A model generated the notes under the pieces. That model saw only the letters and a program-made list of their open reading frames with translations, made no database searches and had not been told where the DNA came from. DNA of 8,231 bases from Eubacterium sp. GTDB lineage: Bacteria > Bacillota > Clostridia > Oscillospirales > Acutalibacteraceae. Of this stretch, positions 5,106 through 8,231 are shown piece after piece (the first letter of the stretch is position 1; each line of letters begins with the position of its first letter). Position numbers and translations under genes: made by a program. The DNA lies in assembly GCA_017543725.1 (NCBI GenBank), contig JAFYFO010000013.1, positions 1-8,231 on the forward strand, given 5' to 3'.

Positions 5106-8100
5106 ATTTTTTCAATAAGGAAGAATATGCTTTGCTTTTCGTTTGCTTTGAGTTTGTATTTATCCCTGACATATGCCTGACCCGGCATATCGCCTCCGAG
5201 ACCCTGCTGAACCGAGTCAACGGTTACGGTTATATCGTTATCCCTGTTTATTTCGGCGATATGGCTGAAATCTTCAAGTTGCTCGGGTGAATAGGGGAGA
5301 GCGCTGAACATAATCGGCTTATCATGATATGCCGTTACTTTAATTCCTGCGCCGTTTTCATCGGTTAACGAAAAATATCTGACATCGCTTCTTGTTGAAG
5401 CCTCCTGAGGACGCATATAATTATATTCGAAGTCCTCAAGGCTGAGAGAATATTTTCCGATTTTGCAGCCCGATTTTCTGTCCGTATAAGAAGGCGCGGC
5501 GCCTCTTCCGTACCAATTGATATTGCTGAATTTCTTTGCAATATCAAATTTGAAACCGAGTCTGAGCATATCCGCCTTTGGCTGTGCGCTGTGGAAAACG
5601 GCAACGCAGCCGTTTGAATAAACGCTGTAGGAAACATAGGCGTCTTTAAGATTTGAAACGCTCAGGGCGGATTTGATTTTAATAACGCCGTCTTTTTGCT
5701 CAACTTCGGTTTTTGAAGCCTTAACGCCGAGGGTTGCCTTCCTCCATTTATAATAAGGATTAAGGTGCGCAAACGGAATTGCAAAATTGAAAATATCAAT
5801 ATCATTATCCGTCAGCGCTCTGAAATAGTTCGGAGCAAGCGGAGATTTAAGAAGTTCTTCGCCGTCAACAACATAACTTGTTATTTTTCCGTTTTCAATG
5901 CAGACGCTGAAATTATCGCCGTTAACGCAAACGCAGTTTCCGTTTTTATCAAAACTCATTGAGGAATCGCTTTTGCCGATTGAGGGCTTTGCAGCGTTTG
6001 TTAAAATAAACTGGTCGAAAGCGATTTCGGTGTTTTGTTTAAGTCCCGGCGTTTCTTTCTTTGTCAGGAAAGAAATGGTTAAAACACATTCTTTATCATT
6101 CGGTAAAGCGGAATAATCATAGGGGATTATTATTTCTTTTTCCTGAAGGGGATTTAAAGAGAAGTTTTCAATTTCTCCCGAAAGATATTCCTCTCCCTCG
6201 CAGGCGATGAACCATTTGCATTTATAATCGGCAACATCAGTGAAAAGGAAGCGTGAACGAATATTGAAAGCGCCTTTTTCAAGGTTAACTGCGCTTGCAA
6301 CAATCGGCTGGTAAACATGGCGAACTTCCCAATACTGCGGATGGGGCTGCCTTGTTGCGCTGATAACTCCGTTTGCGCAGAAATACGCATTCGAGCCCGT
6401 TATTGCGGTTGTGTCTATTGTGCTGTACCAATGGCGGGGCTCGTCTTTTTCAAAGTCCGTTCCGTAGAGGAAATTTTCCCTGCCGTTTTCGTCTTTAACT
6501 CTTAGCGCCTGGTCAACCCAGTCCCATATGAAACCGCCGCACATATTATCATATTTTTCAAAATCGTCCATATACTCCTGAAAATTTCCGAGGGAGTTTT
6601 CCATACTGTGGGCATATTCGCAGAGCATAACGGGCTTTGTATACATTTCAGCCTTGATGGGCTTTGAATCGGCTGCAAGTTGATTTGCGATATTATCATA
6701 AAGAGAAATTGTTATCGGCTCTTTTTCGCCGAGTTTTCTCATTGTTTCCTCGTCGGGATACATTCTTGAAATAACATCGCTCTTTGTGAAATCAAAATCG
6801 CCCTCGTAGTGGAACTGCCTTGTTGAATCAAGGGCAAGCGCCGCTTCTTTCATCTTCAAAAAATTATTTCCGTCGCCGGCTTCATTTCCGAGCGACCACA
6901 TAAAGATGCAGGGGATATTTCTGTCGCGAAGAACCATTCTTTCCATTTTGTCAACAGCAAGACCCGTCCAGAGCGGATTTGAACCCGGAACGCCCTTGCG
7001 CCTTACGCCGTGGGATTCAAGGTCACATTCATCCATAACATAAAAGCCGTATTTGTTGGCGTAGTCATAAAATCTGAGGTCGTCGGGATAATGGGAAGTT
7101 CTTATTGCATTGATATTGGCTTGTTTCATCAAATCGAAATCCTGAACATATCTTTCTTCGGGAACGCTCCAGCCGCAATCGCAATCGAAATCGTGGCGGT
7201 TAACGCCCCTGAGCATAAGGGGCATACCGTTGAAAAGGATTTTTTCGCCGATAATTTCAACTTTTTTGAAGCCGATATCAAATGTTTTAACGCAGATTTC
7301 GTTTTCGCCCTGGGAAACTTTCATAACAAGTTTATAAAGCGAAGGGGTTTCGGCGCTCCATTTCTTCGGGCTTTCAACAAATTGAGTTATGTTTAGTTTT
7401 TCCTCGCTTTTTGCGCCGATTTCGCACTGTGCTTCTCCGAGCGGGATTTCTTTATTGTCTTCTCCGATAAGTTTAGCGCAAATTTTAACGCTCTTTGCTT
7501 CATCGGAATAGTTTTTAACAAAGAGGTCGAGATTAACATCGGAATTATTATATTCTTCATCAAGATTTGTCTGAATATAGAAATCGCGCAGGCAGGTTTT
7601 CGGCTCGGCGTAAATATATACGCTTCTGTATATTCCCGAAAGCCACCACATATCCTGATCCTCGAGATATGAAGAAGCAGCGTATCTGTAGTTCTTGACG
7701 CAAACGAGGTTTTCACCTTCTTTAACAAAATCGGTTATGTTAAATTCGTGGGGAGTCATTGAGCCCGTGCTGTAGCCGACGAATTCGCCGTTAATCCAGA
7801 CTTCAAGCGCCGCCTTGCAGGCTTCAAAATGAAGGAAGATTTCTCTTTCTCTGAAGTTTTCGGGAAGGGTGAAAGTTCTTCTGTAGTATCCGATTTCCTG
7901 CATTGAGCGGTCAATTTTCGGAATTGATGATTTAGAACGGCTGAGAGCGCGCGGAAATGTGCTTGCGTAGTAATAAGGAACGCTGTAGCCCTGAGTTTGC
8001 CAGACCGACGGAACTTTGATGCTTTTCCATTCATCCGCTGAAAAACTTTCTTTCTCAAAGCCCTCTATCTGATTTTCAACGCCTCTTTGCCAGAAAAACT

Positions 8101-8231
8101 GCCATTCTCCGTCAAGAGAAAACTTATATTCCGACATTTTTTCGGATAACGCTTTTTCTTCATTATCAAACGGCATAAAAACACTGTGGCCGTCTTCTTT
8201 ATTGATTTTATATTGCTTTGGGTCTTCCCAA
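5102..8231 (-). CDS. LacZ-type GH2 glycosidase (beta-galactosidase family), 5' end outside window
   Basis: Glycoside hydrolase family 2 enzyme of LacZ architecture, annotated as beta-galactosidase by family, retaining mechanism, probably cytoplasmic. Numbering from the Met at 8174-8176: jelly-roll domain about 15-190 (SSYLEDQDMWW 168-178), Ig-like domain 195-300, TIM barrel 302-610, second Ig-like domain 615-725, C-terminal Bgal_small_N domain 745-1024 (RALTDNDI, WYGRG, QGLGGD). Acid/base Glu432 (SLGNE) and nucleophile Glu520 (LCEYAHS) are present, as are His328, Glu387, His362, His389, Met472, His523, Phe599 and Asn602, matching E. coli LacZ landmarks. Positions equivalent to E. coli Asn102 and Asp201 are Ala71 and Ala167. 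The frame stays open upstream of that Met and reads WEDPKQYKINKEDGHSVF, the usual LacZ N-terminal pattern (WExP...IN[RK]), so the true start lies beyond 8231. Its TGA overlaps the comEC ATG. Real substrate is uncertain. Confidence 0.93.
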   Translation of the reverse strand, partial: WEDPKQYKINKEDGHSVFMPFDNEEKALSEKMSEYKFSLDGEWQFFWQRGVENQIEGFEKESFSADEWKSIKVPSVWQTQGYSVPYYYASTFPRALSRSKSSIPKIDRSMQEIGYYRRTFTLPENFREREIFLHFEACKAALEVWINGEFVGYSTGSMTPHEFNITDFVKEGENLVCVKNYRYAASSYLEDQDMWWLSGIYRSVYIYAEPKTCLRDFYIQTNLDEEYNNSDVNLDLFVKNYSDEAKSVKICAKLIGEDNKEIPLGEAQCEIGAKSEEKLNITQFVESPKKWSAETPSLYKLVMKVSQGENEICVKTFDIGFKKVEIIGEKILFNGMPLMLRGVNRHDFDCDCGWSVPEERYVQDFDLMKQANINAIRTSHYPDDLRFYDYANKYGFYVMDECDLESHGVRRKGVPGSNPLWTGLAVDKMERMVLRDRNIPCIFMWSLGNEAGDGNNFLKMKEAALALDSTRQFHYEGDFDFTKSDVISRMYPDEETMRKLGEKEPITISLYDNIANQLAADSKPIKAEMYTKPVMLCEYAHSMENSLGNFQEYMDDFEKYDNMCGGFIWDWVDQALRVKDENGRENFLYGTDFEKDEPRHWYSTIDTTAITGSNAYFCANGVISATRQPHPQYWEVRHVYQPIVASAVNLEKGAFNIRSRFLFTDVADYKCKWFIACEGEEYLSGEIENFSLNPLQEKEIIIPYDYSALPNDKECVLTISFLTKKETPGLKQNTEIAFDQFILTNAAKPSIGKSDSSMSFDKNGNCVCVNGDNFSVCIENGKITSYVVDGEELLKSPLAPNYFRALTDNDIDIFNFAIPFAHLNPYYKWRKATLGVKASKTEVEQKDGVIKIKSALSVSNLKDAYVSYSVYSNGCVAVFHSAQPKADMLRLGFKFDIAKKFSNINWYGRGAAPSYTDRKSGCKIGKYSLSLEDFEYNYMRPQEASTRSDVRYFSLTDENGAGIKVTAYHDKPIMFSALPYSPEQLEDFSHIAEINRDNDITVTVDSVQQGLGGDMPGQAYVRDKYKLKANEKQSIFFLIEKI

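Noticed and set aside
7010..7396. Plus-strand open frame of 128 codons
   Set aside because: It is antisense to the TIM-barrel part of the glycosidase and shows no family features; it is a shadow of that gene's codon usage.
5102..8231. Frameshift or decay in the LacZ homologue to explain its altered active-site residues
   Set aside because: The frame is open for over 1040 codons, all five domains and both catalytic glutamates are present, so the changes are substitutions in a functional-looking gene.
1..8231. CRISPR arrays, tRNA or rRNA genes, transposases, riboswitches, retrons or toxin-antitoxin pairs
   Set aside because: I saw no regularly spaced repeats, no cloverleaf with a CCA-type 3' end, no transposase motifs and no long structured leader; coding sequence fills almost the whole window. 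The RhuM fragment is the only trace of a possible mobile gene.

Overview
The window looks like chromosomal sequence from a low-GC, spore-forming Firmicute, most likely an anaerobic class Clostridia gut lineage. The evidence is AT-rich coding sequence, strong AGGAGG-type ribosome binding sites, a pair of small spore-coat-type genes, an RNase M5 gene, and the comEC-holA adjacency familiar from Firmicutes. I cannot name the genus from sequence alone. Nothing here is a phage, plasmid, CRISPR array or rRNA/tRNA gene.

Layout, left to right. (1) Positions 1-433, minus strand: a two-gene spore coat unit. A 57-residue helical-hairpin protein is followed, 12 nt on, by a CotF-family protein that starts at TTG and runs to the window edge. 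(2) Positions 434-513: a compact divergent intergenic region carrying a good sigma-A type promoter for the plus strand. (3) Positions 514-1452, plus strand: an AlkD-like DNA alkylation repair glycosylase, then a 73-codon fragment of a RhuM-family gene that has lost its 3' three quarters. (4) Positions 1452-1487: a perfect 14-bp hairpin that can terminate transcription from both sides and contains the last codons of rnmV. (5) Positions 1472-8231, minus strand: a tightly packed run transcribed right to left, lacZ-type GH2 glycosidase (5' end outside the window) > comEC > holA > rnmV. The junctions are a 4-nt ATGA overlap, a 13-nt overlap and a 2-nt gap, so this reads as one operon.

How the genes fit together: holA (clamp-loader delta), comEC (DNA uptake channel) and rnmV (5S rRNA maturation) are housekeeping or competence genes. 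The GH2 enzyme is the outsider, yet its stop codon overlaps the comEC start codon and comEC has no visible ribosome binding site of its own, so comEC translation probably depends on the glycosidase being translated. The points most worth a second look are that coupling, a ComEC C-terminal domain that keeps the metallo-beta-lactamase-like outline but lacks the metal-binding motif, and a LacZ homologue that keeps both catalytic glutamates but has alanine at the positions of E. coli Asn102 and Asp201. I see no clear wholly new system.
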